Translations under genes and position numbers: made by a program
NCBI GenBank assembly: GCA_040755755.1
Contig: JBFLZW010000030.1
Span: forward strand, 144,991-208,990
Direction of reading: 5' to 3'
Origin: a bacterium
GTDB lineage: Bacteria; SZUA-182; DTGQ01
DNA: 64,000 bases
Notes under the pieces: model-generated
What the model was told of the DNA's origin: nothing
Database searches by the model: none
Seen by the model: the letters and a program-made list of their open reading frames with translations, nothing else
In this document: positions 34,229 through 42,228 of the stretch, piece after piece
Layout: each line of letters begins with the position of its first letter
Numbering within the stretch: position 1 is the first letter of the stretch

Positions 34229-34966
34229 ATGACGGAAGATTATCGCAGCAAGGTCGCTTTAGTGATTGGCGGGAGCCGTGGAATAGGGCGGGCGATAGCA
34301 TTACGGCTGGCCCGGTCGAGCTTTGATATCTGGCTCGCTTACCGGGAGAATCATGAAGCTGCGCAGACAGTCAGGGCAGAAGTGGAACAGGCAGGCAGGC
34401 TCTGTGATCTGTTTTCCTTCGATGTCGCTAATTACGATGAGACAAAAGCCGCTCTGGGAGAAAAAGTGGAAGCGCATGCTCCCTCGGTGGTGGTATATAA
34501 TGTCGGTGTTGCCCGGGATAATCTTTTTATGTGGATGACAAAAGAGGAGTGGGACACGGTTCTTTCCACTAATCTTGACGGGTTCTATAATATCATGCAC
34601 CTGGTGCTCTTTCCCATGCTGCGTGAGAAGCAGGGACGCATTGTGGTTATATCTTCGGTCTCCGGGCAGATCGGGCAGGCAGGTCAGGTGAATTATTCCG
34701 CTTCCAAAGCCGGACTGATCGGTGCAGTCAAGGCCCTGGCCAGAGAAGTCGGAAAGAAAAATATCCTGGTCAATGTCGTTTCTCCGGGAATGATTGAAAC
34801 GGATATGACCAGGGAAATCCCCAAAGACAAAGTAATCCCCCTCATTCCATTACAGCGGTTCGGGACTCCGGAAGATGTGGCCTCGGTCGTTAACTTTTTA
34901 TGCACCGAAGAGCATATGTACATTCATGGTCAGGTTATCGGCATCAACGGGGGGCTGGCTATTTAG
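34229..34966 (+). CDS. 3-oxoacyl-ACP reductase (FabG-like, SDR)
   Basis: A 245-residue short-chain dehydrogenase that would reduce the beta-keto group of a growing ACP-bound chain with NAD(P)H. Cofactor motif GGSRGIGRA lies near residue 14, the NNAG-like motif is VYNVGVARDN, catalytic Ser is in ISSVSGQIGQ, the YSASK motif is complete (Tyr-Lys), and the end GQVIGINGGLAI is typical of FabG. The acidic-to-neutral change after the first strand (LAYREN) fits NADPH. It is the first gene of a closely packed run on this strand: the next start follows its stop directly. It resembles ApeQ of aryl polyene clusters in role. Confidence 0.9.
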   Translation: MTEDYRSKVALVIGGSRGIGRAIALRLARSSFDIWLAYRENHEAAQTVRAEVEQAGRLCDLFSFDVANYDETKAALGEKVEAHAPSVVVYNVGVARDNLFMWMTKEEWDTVLSTNLDGFYNIMHLVLFPMLREKQGRIVVISSVSGQIGQAGQVNYSASKAGLIGAVKALAREVGKKNILVNVVSPGMIETDMTREIPKDKVIPLIPLQRFGTPEDVASVVNFLCTEEHMYIHGQVIGINGGLAI

Positions 34967-36481
34967 ATGGAGCGCTATGATGACCTCGTCGTTGGCAGTG
35001 GGGTAAGCGGTATGACCATTGCTCTCCTTCTGGCCATGAATGGACACAAGGTCCTGCTCCTGGAAAAAAATCCTCACCTTGGCGGAGCGATGGCCAGGTT
35101 TTACAAACAGGGTATCCCGTTTGACATAGGATTTCATTTTACCGGAGGGCTTTCCGACAATGGGATCCTTCGCCAGATGCTTTCGGTCCTCGAAATCGAG
35201 GAAGATATCCACCCTGTATTCCTCCTCCATGAGAAAGCCAATCAGCTCGTTTTTGAAGCGGAACAAAATTCATACGAGATGCCGGCTGGAATACAGAATC
35301 TGCAAAGTAAGTTAAAAGGATACTTCCCTGACGAATGCCCGGCAATTGACCGGTATTTCGCTCTGGTACAGAAGGTTTGCAGGCAAACTGTTACTACTGA
35401 TTTAAGCAGGATTTCCCTGTCCCCGGATATGCTCGACGAAGATTTCATCAGCCTTGATCAGGTCCTGAACCAGTTAACTGACAATCAATCCTTAAAAGGC
35501 GTGTTATCGGCGTATTGTCTGTGCTACGGCGTGAAACCGCAGGAGGTCTCTTTTGCCAATCACAGCAGGATATGTCTGAATCAATATGAATCGATGGCCC
35601 GGGTTGAGGGGGGCGGAGATGCCTTTATTCAAGCCTTTGAGAAACAGTTTGCCCGCTATGATGTTGACATTATGAATAACAGATACCTGAGCGAAATGGT
35701 CGATATCAAAAATAATTCCGTTCAGCGGTTCGTTCTGAACACGGGAGAAGAAATAACCTGCAGCCGGTGTATTCTGACTATCCACCCCACGGAGATACTC
35801 AAGATACTGCCCCGGAAATATTTGAGCAAAGCCTTTATTGACCGGATATCGGCCTTTGAATCGTCAGCCGGATTTTTTTCGCTCTTCGGGGTCCTCCAGG
35901 CTGAGGGTCCTGAAGGTGAAAACAAAGATAATTTCCAGCCCTCGATTGTTACTCTTCTCCCATCCGGGGATTTGAATCAGATGCTCGATCCGGAATATTC
36001 CGGCACGCCTTCGTTGATTATCATGAAGTATCTGGAGGCAGTCAACGGGAAAACCTACCGGCTGGTAAGTGCCTTCGAACCATCTTTTTTCGAACATGCA
36101 GTTGCCTGGAAAGATTCACAAACCGGCAAAAGGCCTGCGGATTACCAAAAATACAAACAGCAGCGAATTGAGAGTATAACCGAGCGCATCCATAAATTCT
36201 ATCCGGAATTCAAAAACTCCCTTCAGGTGATGGATGCGGCTTCGATTTTGACCTACCGGGATTATCTGCATTCACCCGAGGGGTCAGCTTATGGCATAAA
36301 GCAAAAAGTCGGACAGTATAACCTTTTTGGAAGGCTTCACCTTCGCAACATCTACGTTGCCGGTCAGAGCGCCCTGTTACCCGGATTGGTAGGGGCAATG
36401 ATGTCATCGTTTATCATGGGCCGGGGCATAGTTGGCAAAGAAACATTCACCCGGTTTATCGAACAGAGATTATGCAATTGA
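34967..36481 (+). CDS. FAD-dependent oxidoreductase (phytoene desaturase/CrtISO-like)
   Basis: A 504-residue flavoprotein: dinucleotide motif DDLVVGSGVSGMTIALLLA near residue 5, then LLEKNPHLGGAMARF, and FDIGFHFTGGLSD, as in CrtI/CrtISO carotenoid enzymes and retinol saturases. The C-terminus has the FAD-clasp YVAGQSALLPGLVGAMMSSF. Such enzymes desaturate, saturate or isomerise polyene chains. Its position directly after FabG and before the KS points to modification of an ACP-bound or released polyene. It starts at the base following the FabG stop, and its end overlaps the KS start by ten bases. Confidence 0.85.
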   Translation: MERYDDLVVGSGVSGMTIALLLAMNGHKVLLLEKNPHLGGAMARFYKQGIPFDIGFHFTGGLSDNGILRQMLSVLEIEEDIHPVFLLHEKANQLVFEAEQNSYEMPAGIQNLQSKLKGYFPDECPAIDRYFALVQKVCRQTVTTDLSRISLSPDMLDEDFISLDQVLNQLTDNQSLKGVLSAYCLCYGVKPQEVSFANHSRICLNQYESMARVEGGGDAFIQAFEKQFARYDVDIMNNRYLSEMVDIKNNSVQRFVLNTGEEITCSRCILTIHPTEILKILPRKYLSKAFIDRISAFESSAGFFSLFGVLQAEGPEGENKDNFQPSIVTLLPSGDLNQMLDPEYSGTPSLIIMKYLEAVNGKTYRLVSAFEPSFFEHAVAWKDSQTGKRPADYQKYKQQRIESITERIHKFYPEFKNSLQVMDAASILTYRDYLHSPEGSAYGIKQKVGQYNLFGRLHLRNIYVAGQSALLPGLVGAMMSSFIMGRGIVGKETFTRFIEQRLCN

Positions 36482-37707
36482 AGCGAGTAGTCATAACAGG
36501 AGTTGGTGCAGTCTGCGGGTTAGGCCAGGACGTTCCCTCTCTTATCGAGGGAATCGAACAGGGGAAAAGCGCTGTTCGCTCCATGGAGGGATGGGACCGG
36601 TATAACGGCCTGCGCTGTCTGGTGGGGGCACCTTGTGAGTTGAAAAATGAGAAGGAAATCCCGCGGCAGTACCGGCGGCTGATGGGCAGGATGAGCATTT
36701 TTGCCGTACAGGCCAGCCAGCAGGCAATCGCTGATGCCGGGATACCACAGGAGAGCTTATCATCGGGACGGATCGGCTGCATCATCGGCTCGACTATGGG
36801 AAGCGCCGAGAGCCTGAACGAGGCATTTGAAATAATATTGCCGAACAAAGATCTGACTCAGTTAAAGTCGACCCAGTTTTTTCAATGTGTTTCCCACACA
36901 GCGACCATGAATGTATCCCGATATCTGGGAATTCATGGGTATGTTACCGCCACTTCGGCAGCCTGCGCATCCGCCCTGCAGGCCCTGGGAGCGGGTTACG
37001 ACCTGATCAGGCTGGGAAGACAGGAAGCCATGGTGTGCGGCGGTGCGGAGGAGCTCCATCCTACGGTAACCGGCTCTTTCGATGTCCTGGTTGCAACTTC
37101 GGCCCGGTATAACCATGCTCCTCATCAAACTCCCCGGCCCTTTGACAGCAAACGTGACGGCCTTGTCTGCGGTGAAGGAAGCGGCATGCTCCTTCTGGAG
37201 GAATATGAACGCGCACGGCAAAGAGGTGCCAGGATATACGCTGAAATCATCGGCTATAACACCAGTGGAAATGGAATCAATGTCAGCCAGTCCTATAAGG
37301 AAGCAATCGTCTCGTGTATGAGTGAGGCCTTACAAGACGCCTCTCTCACCCCACAGGATGTTGACTATATCAATGCCCATGCCACGGCAACCATCCAGGG
37401 AGATAAAGAAGAGGCCGAGGCGATCAGGGAGGTTTTCGGAAATTCCGTACCGGTAAGCAGTCTGAAGGGCTACTTTGGACATACCCTGGGGGCGTCAGGA
37501 TCGATCGAACTGATCGCCTCCCTGATCATGATGAAGAAAGGCAGGATTTATCCTACGCACAATCTGGAAACGGTCAGTCCGGAATGCGAGGGGATTTTTC
37601 ATGTACAGGAATGCCTGAACCGGGAGATCCGCGTCCTGCTCAAGAATTGCTTTGCCTTTGGGGGGATCAATGCTGCCTTGATCTGTAAAAAAGTGCCCTC
37701 TGAATAA
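36472..37707 (+). CDS. Beta-ketoacyl-ACP synthase II-type (KS 1)
   Basis: A 411-residue FabF/KS-alpha enzyme. All three catalytic residues are visible: the nucleophile in TATSAACASALQALG (Cys near residue 166), His in NAHATAT near 303, and His in KGYFGHTLGASG near 336. The N-terminal RVVITGVGAVCGLGQD and C-terminal NCFAFGGINAALI are standard. It would elongate ACP-bound chains by decarboxylative condensation. It overlaps the oxidoreductase gene by ten bases and is followed 21 bases on by an ACP. In aryl polyene logic it corresponds to ApeO or ApeR. Confidence 0.93.
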   Translation: MQLKRVVITGVGAVCGLGQDVPSLIEGIEQGKSAVRSMEGWDRYNGLRCLVGAPCELKNEKEIPRQYRRLMGRMSIFAVQASQQAIADAGIPQESLSSGRIGCIIGSTMGSAESLNEAFEIILPNKDLTQLKSTQFFQCVSHTATMNVSRYLGIHGYVTATSAACASALQALGAGYDLIRLGRQEAMVCGGAEELHPTVTGSFDVLVATSARYNHAPHQTPRPFDSKRDGLVCGEGSGMLLLEEYERARQRGARIYAEIIGYNTSGNGINVSQSYKEAIVSCMSEALQDASLTPQDVDYINAHATATIQGDKEEAEAIREVFGNSVPVSSLKGYFGHTLGASGSIELIASLIMMKKGRIYPTHNLETVSPECEGIFHVQECLNREIRVLLKNCFAFGGINAALICKKVPSE

Positions 37708-37728
37708 CCAGCAGCAAAAAGGATATCT

Positions 37729-37980
37729 ATGACTGAGCAAGAAATAATCACCAAGGTAAACGAGGTATTTATCGAGTCGTTTGAAATAGCGCCGGAAAAG
37801 CTCCAGCCCCAGGTGAATATTTTTCAGGATCTGGGGCTGGATAGCCTTGATATTGTAGATTTGGTTGTGGCTCTGCAAAACAAGTTCAAGATAAAAATAC
37901 ACAATGATGAGCGGATGAGAGAAATCCGGACCCTGGAAGATATTCATCAGTTTGCCAAAAATATAGTTATTGACCGTTGA
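37729..37980 (+). CDS. Acyl carrier protein 1
   Basis: An 83-residue acyl carrier protein with the phosphopantetheine Ser in DLGLDSLDIVDLVVAL near residue 41, four-helix pattern, and acidic helix II (QNKFKIKIHND). AAAAAGGA precedes ATG. It would carry the growing chain for KS 1 and FabG. A second, different ACP is encoded on the other strand at 55551. No phosphopantetheinyl transferase is in the window. Confidence 0.93.
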   Translation: MTEQEIITKVNEVFIESFEIAPEKLQPQVNIFQDLGLDSLDIVDLVVALQNKFKIKIHNDERMREIRTLEDIHQFAKNIVIDR

Positions 37981-38015
37981 AGAACATAGTTCCCGGACCT
38001 TGAGAGGGGTAGTCC

Positions 38016-38768
38016 ATGGATGGCCTCAGCGTTATACTGTTAAACACCTTTTTTTATGGAGCGTTTCTCGTGTTTTCGGCAACGGTTATACCGCTTTTCA
38101 TCCTGTATCTTGCTCTTCTTTCGGTATTCATGTCACACCGCGGCATCATGAGACAGTTACGCCGTGCTATCAGTTGGTATGGTTTTATTATCATCAAGGT
38201 CTTTCCCTTTCCTTTTGCCCGGGTCCGGTACCGGGATTATGGAAAAGCCGATCCTGAGGGACCGTATCTTTTCGTCTGCAACCATCGGTCCGCTTCGGAT
38301 GCCTTTTTAATGGCCTGTTTGCCCTACGAATGTGTCCAGGTGGTAAACATCTGGCCGTTTCGGATACCGGTTTTGGGGACATTTGCCCGGCTGGCTGGCT
38401 ATCTCAGCATCAGAGAGATGTCGTTTGAGGAATTTTCCCGCAAATCGATCGATCTCCTCAACCAGGGAGTTTCCATCATTGCCTTTCCTGAAGGAACCCG
38501 TTCCGGGAGCAGCGTCATGAGGCCGTTTCACAGCTCAGTGTTCCGGGTCGCTCTCGAAGCCCGGTGCCCGATTGTGCCAATATGTATTTCCGGAAACGAA
38601 GACAAGCCCCATCGGGGCTCTCTCATACTTCATCCGGGAATAATCAGGATGCATAAATTACCAGCCCTGCCCTGGGAAAAATACAAAGATTTAACCTCGT
38701 TTAAGTTAAAAAACATGGTGCGGGACATTATTGCCCGGGAACTGGCTGGTATGGAGGGAAATAGATAA
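38016..38768 (+). CDS. PlsC-family 1-acylglycerol-3-phosphate acyltransferase-like protein
   Basis: A 250-residue membrane-associated acyltransferase. Two N-terminal helices precede motif I HX4D as NHRSASDAFLM near residue 90, and motif III IAFPEGTRSGSSVMRPF near 160; PIVPICISGNED is motif IV-like. It could transfer the product acyl chain to a glycerol-phosphate or other lipid acceptor, as ApeD is thought to do in aryl polyene clusters. Its stop TAA shares a base with the ATG of the ligase gene. Confidence 0.85.
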   Translation: MDGLSVILLNTFFYGAFLVFSATVIPLFILYLALLSVFMSHRGIMRQLRRAISWYGFIIIKVFPFPFARVRYRDYGKADPEGPYLFVCNHRSASDAFLMACLPYECVQVVNIWPFRIPVLGTFARLAGYLSIREMSFEEFSRKSIDLLNQGVSIIAFPEGTRSGSSVMRPFHSSVFRVALEARCPIVPICISGNEDKPHRGSLILHPGIIRMHKLPALPWEKYKDLTSFKLKNMVRDIIARELAGMEGNR

Positions 38769-40075
38769 TGACAGAGCTGTCCCGGTATCGGGAAATTTCG
38801 TTTTCCAGCCCGGAAGCGATACGAGAGGTGCAGGAGGGCCGGTTGCGAAAACATCTTGTTTATTGCCGTGAGCATTCCCCGTATTATCGAAGGGTGTTAC
38901 AAGATATTGACCTTGATTTTGAAAAGATAACCCTCGACCTGATATCCCGGCTTCCCTTCACGGATAAATCCGAGATCGAAAAATATAACCATGACCTGTG
39001 CGCAGTTGCCCCGGATAAAATCGTCGATATTGTCCTGTCCTCCGGAACAACCGGCAGCCCGACTCTGGTAATGTACACGGAGCATGATCTCAGGCGGCTT
39101 GCTTACAATGAGGAAATCTCCTTCCAGGGATGTGGAATGACCAGGGATGATGTGGTGCTGCTGACCTGTACCATAGACCGGTGTTTTGTGGCTGGTCTGG
39201 CGTATTTCCTGGGGGTGCGCAGTGTCGGGGCGGCAGCAATCAGGAGTGGCCAGAATAGTGTGGAAAGTCACTGGGAAATCATCAGGAGAATGAATCCTAC
39301 AATTATCGTTGGAGTCCCGACCTTTCTCAAGAAACTGGGCCTCTATGTGCAGGAAAGGGGAGTCGATCCTGGTCAACTCAGGGTATCCAAACTGATATGC
39401 ATCGGTGAGCCGTTACGGGATAAATATCTCAAGTTATTGAAGATCGGGGAAGATTTGGAAAAAATCTGGCAGGCTCAATGCTTTTCCACCTACGCTTCTT
39501 CGGAAGTGGTGACCACATTCTGCGAATGCAGTGCCCGGCAGGGAGGGCATCTTCATCCGGACCTGGCGGTTCTTGAAATCGTCGATGAAGCGGGCAGGGC
39601 AGTCCCTGCCGGAACTATCGGGGAGGTAGTGATAACTCCGCTGGCGGTTGAAGGAATGCCGCTGGTACGGTTTAAAACCGGAGATGTAAGCTTCCTGATC
39701 GATAAACCCTGCTCCTGCGGAAAAAACTCTCCCCGCCTGGGTCCGATCCTGGGGAGAAAGAAACAGATGATGAAGATCCGCGGGACCACCCTTTATCCCC
39801 AGGCAGTATATTCAGCCCTGGACGAAATCGAGGCGGTCGGTGAATATTATCTTGTCGTCAGCCGCGAGAGCAATCTGTCTGACACCATAACCATTTATGC
39901 GGCGGTCAACGACGCCTCATGTACGGCTGAGGTTATTCAGGACCGGCTTCAGGCACGGCTGCGGGTGAAACCGTCGGTGGTGATCGATTCTCCGGAAGCG
40001 GTACGGCAACAGGTGTTCAACCCGAAATCGAGGAAACCGATCCGGTTCCGGGATAAACGACAGGGGATGAAGTAA
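38768..40075 (+). CDS. PaaK-like adenylate-forming acyl/aryl ligase
   Basis: A 435-residue member of the phenylacetate-CoA ligase/coenzyme F390 synthetase family. The ATP loop is LSSGTTGSPTLVMYTE near residue 90, followed by the aromatic/Glu motif YASSEVVTTF near 245, and a zinc-like CSCGKNSPRLGPILGRK. The C-terminal domain carries MMKIRGTTLYPQAVY. It would activate a carboxylic acid starter, aryl or alkyl, for loading onto an ACP or CoA. This may supply the starter unit in place of the cinnamate ligase of aryl polyene clusters. It overlaps the acyltransferase by one base. Confidence 0.85.
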   Translation: MTELSRYREISFSSPEAIREVQEGRLRKHLVYCREHSPYYRRVLQDIDLDFEKITLDLISRLPFTDKSEIEKYNHDLCAVAPDKIVDIVLSSGTTGSPTLVMYTEHDLRRLAYNEEISFQGCGMTRDDVVLLTCTIDRCFVAGLAYFLGVRSVGAAAIRSGQNSVESHWEIIRRMNPTIIVGVPTFLKKLGLYVQERGVDPGQLRVSKLICIGEPLRDKYLKLLKIGEDLEKIWQAQCFSTYASSEVVTTFCECSARQGGHLHPDLAVLEIVDEAGRAVPAGTIGEVVITPLAVEGMPLVRFKTGDVSFLIDKPCSCGKNSPRLGPILGRKKQMMKIRGTTLYPQAVYSALDEIEAVGEYYLVVSRESNLSDTITIYAAVNDASCTAEVIQDRLQARLRVKPSVVIDSPEAVRQQVFNPKSRKPIRFRDKRQGMK

Positions 40076-40077
40076 CC

Positions 40078-41568
40078 ATGCAAACCTGCCCAAGCAAGAT
40101 TCGTAACTTTGAATTCAGCCGGGAAGAAATCGAAGAGGCAGTAAGAGCTGACCGGCTCCTTTCTCTGGAGATCGAATTCAGCCTGCGCTGCAATTTTCGC
40201 TGCTCGTATTGCTACCAGCCGGAAAGCTCTGTGTTCGAACATGAACTGACGGAAGAAGAAATCCGGGATGTTATTCTCCAGGCCAAAGACCTTGGAGCCA
40301 GAAAAATCGTTATCCTCGGCGGCGAGCCGATGGTCTATCCCCACATTCTCGAAGTAATTGCCTTTATCCGGCAGCAGGGTCTCGATATCGAGATGTTTAC
40401 CAACGGCTTTCAGATCACGGCTGCCGTGGCCGGGTATTTGTTCAACCATCAGGTCATGGTGGTCCTCAAGATGAATACTCATGATGAAAAGACCCAGGAT
40501 ATGCTGGCCGGGAAAAAGGGAGCCTACAAAATCATCCAGACTGCGTTTTTGCATTTGAAACAGGCAGGCTACCCCTCCGAAAAAGCTCCTCTGGCAGTCA
40601 GCACCATTATCTGCCGGCAGAATATCGATGATCTGGCAGGTATGTGGCAGTGGCTGCGAAATCAAAACATTATTCCCTATTTTGAAATGATTACTCCCCA
40701 GGGCAATGCCAGACAGAATGCATGGTTAGCGGTCGATTCAAAAAAAGTGTTTGACGTATTTCAGCAGATCGCCGACATCGACCGCCGTCAATATGGCCAG
40801 TGCTGGGACCCTCAGCCTCCTCTGGTCGGCAACAAGTGCCTGCGGCACCGGTTTTCCTGCCTGGTCAATTCGCAGGGGGATGTAATGCCCTGTGTCGGGG
40901 TGGGTATTCCTATCGGCAATATCCGGGAGCACAGGCTTTCCGATATCTTGCAGGGGAGTGAGGTTGTCCGGGACCTCAAAAACTTCCGTCACACCATCAA
41001 AGGCCCCTGCCGCAGGTGCGAAAAACTCGAGAGCTGCTACGGCTGCCGGGGGGCGGCCTATCAATTGACCGGAGATTATCTGGCCTCGGACCCCTTATGC
41101 TGGAAGAACGCCGACCGTCAGGATGAAATCGTTACCCTGCCGATATCGGCCCATGAGATTATCCCGCAGAAAGAACCGATGCGGGTCATCGATTCCCTGC
41201 TCAAATTGGGCGAGCGGACAGCGGAAGTTTCGGTAACTATCCGGGAAGATATGCCCGGGGTCGATGAAAACGGCATGATCGACCAGACCCTCTATCTTGA
41301 AATGATGGCCCAGGCCGTTGCAGCTCAAAAGGGATTCAAATACCTTGGCACATCTCAATCGCCGCCCGATGGATTTCTGCTGGGAGCCAGAAATCTGGAG
41401 ATTCTGGGGAGTGCCTGTGTCGGCGATACCCTGACCGTGATGGTAACCCAGTCTGTCCAGTATGGTGATTTTGGGCTGGTACAGGGCACCGTGGTGCGGG
41501 GCGGTCAGGTGCTGGCACGAGGGGAGATAAAGGTCTGGCAAAATACCAGTCAGGAGGCAGTTGCTTGA
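40078..41568 (+). CDS. Radical SAM-SPASM protein fused to a hotdog (dehydratase-like) domain
   Basis: A 496-residue two-part enzyme. Residues 1-345 are radical SAM with the [4Fe-4S] motif C38-NFR-C42-SY-C45, GGEPMVY and a SPASM-like Cys region (CLVNSQGDVMPC, CRRC...CYGCRG, LCWKN). From about 353 the fold changes to a hotdog domain (PISAHEIIPQKEPMRVIDSL, MMAQAVAAQKG, GARNLEILGSACVGDTL) like ApeP/FabA-type dehydratases. The hotdog HEIIPQKEPM has the dehydratase-like histidine. One chain would thus combine radical chemistry on an ACP-bound chain with dehydration or binding. It follows the ligase gene by two bases and its stop overlaps the LolA start (TTGA). Confidence 0.85.
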   Translation: MQTCPSKIRNFEFSREEIEEAVRADRLLSLEIEFSLRCNFRCSYCYQPESSVFEHELTEEEIRDVILQAKDLGARKIVILGGEPMVYPHILEVIAFIRQQGLDIEMFTNGFQITAAVAGYLFNHQVMVVLKMNTHDEKTQDMLAGKKGAYKIIQTAFLHLKQAGYPSEKAPLAVSTIICRQNIDDLAGMWQWLRNQNIIPYFEMITPQGNARQNAWLAVDSKKVFDVFQQIADIDRRQYGQCWDPQPPLVGNKCLRHRFSCLVNSQGDVMPCVGVGIPIGNIREHRLSDILQGSEVVRDLKNFRHTIKGPCRRCEKLESCYGCRGAAYQLTGDYLASDPLCWKNADRQDEIVTLPISAHEIIPQKEPMRVIDSLLKLGERTAEVSVTIREDMPGVDENGMIDQTLYLEMMAQAVAAQKGFKYLGTSQSPPDGFLLGARNLEILGSACVGDTLTVMVTQSVQYGDFGLVQGTVVRGGQVLARGEIKVWQNTSQEAVA

Positions 41569-42227
41569 AACAACAGGCAATAGTGTTCATGGTATGGTTT
41601 TTACTGTTCGGAATATGCCGCCTCAGTGAACCGGCAATGCAGGAAGCCGGTCGTCCGGATACGCCGCAAATCGTTACGATCCTGAAAAGGCTGGAAGGGA
41701 AAATGTCCGGCATAAAAACACTCAGGACCAGTTTCACTCAGGAGAAAAATCTCGCGGTTTTCGATCGCAAGCTCATCCTGAAAGGAACTATTTTTCTGCA
41801 AAAGCCTGATCTTTTCGCCTGGCATGTCAAAGATCCGGTCCGCTATTCCCTGCTCATAAAAGGCGGCGCAGTAACTCAATGGGATGAAGAGAGCGGGAAG
41901 GTCCAGCACATATCCCTGGCGAAGAATCCCGGATATCAAATTGTCACCCGGCAGTTGCAGGAATGGTTTTCCGGTACCTATACTTCACTGCTTGAGCACT
42001 ACGAGGTGAGGGTCCTGAATCATGATCCGGTTTGCCTGAAGTTCGATCCCCGCAAAGATGCCCTGGCCAGTAAAGCCATTACCAGTGTCACCGTTACCTT
42101 CGATAAGGATGAGCGCTACATTCAAACAATCTCCATCCAGGAAAAGAATGGAGATGGCACCCTCCTTACCTTTACCGATACTCAGCTCAATATTCCCATC
42201 GATGCCAGGGCCTGGGAGGTGAAATAG
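41565..42227 (+). CDS. LolA-like periplasmic lipid/lipoprotein carrier
   Basis: A 220-residue exported protein with a TTG start overlapping the previous stop. The N-terminal helix (AIVFMVWFLLFGICRL) is followed by the LolA pattern: LKRLEGKMSGIKTLRTSFTQEKNL, KGTIFLQKPDLFAWHVK, GGAVTQWDEESGKV, and a C-terminal SVTVTFDKDERYIQTISIQE. LolA folds carry hydrophobic acyl groups through the periplasm. In aryl polyene clusters ApeL has this fold and probably carries the product lipid. The MMPL exporter gene begins one base after its stop. Confidence 0.85.
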   Translation: MKQQAIVFMVWFLLFGICRLSEPAMQEAGRPDTPQIVTILKRLEGKMSGIKTLRTSFTQEKNLAVFDRKLILKGTIFLQKPDLFAWHVKDPVRYSLLIKGGAVTQWDEESGKVQHISLAKNPGYQIVTRQLQEWFSGTYTSLLEHYEVRVLNHDPVCLKFDPRKDALASKAITSVTVTFDKDERYIQTISIQEKNGDGTLLTFTDTQLNIPIDARAWEVK

Positions 42228-42228
42228 G

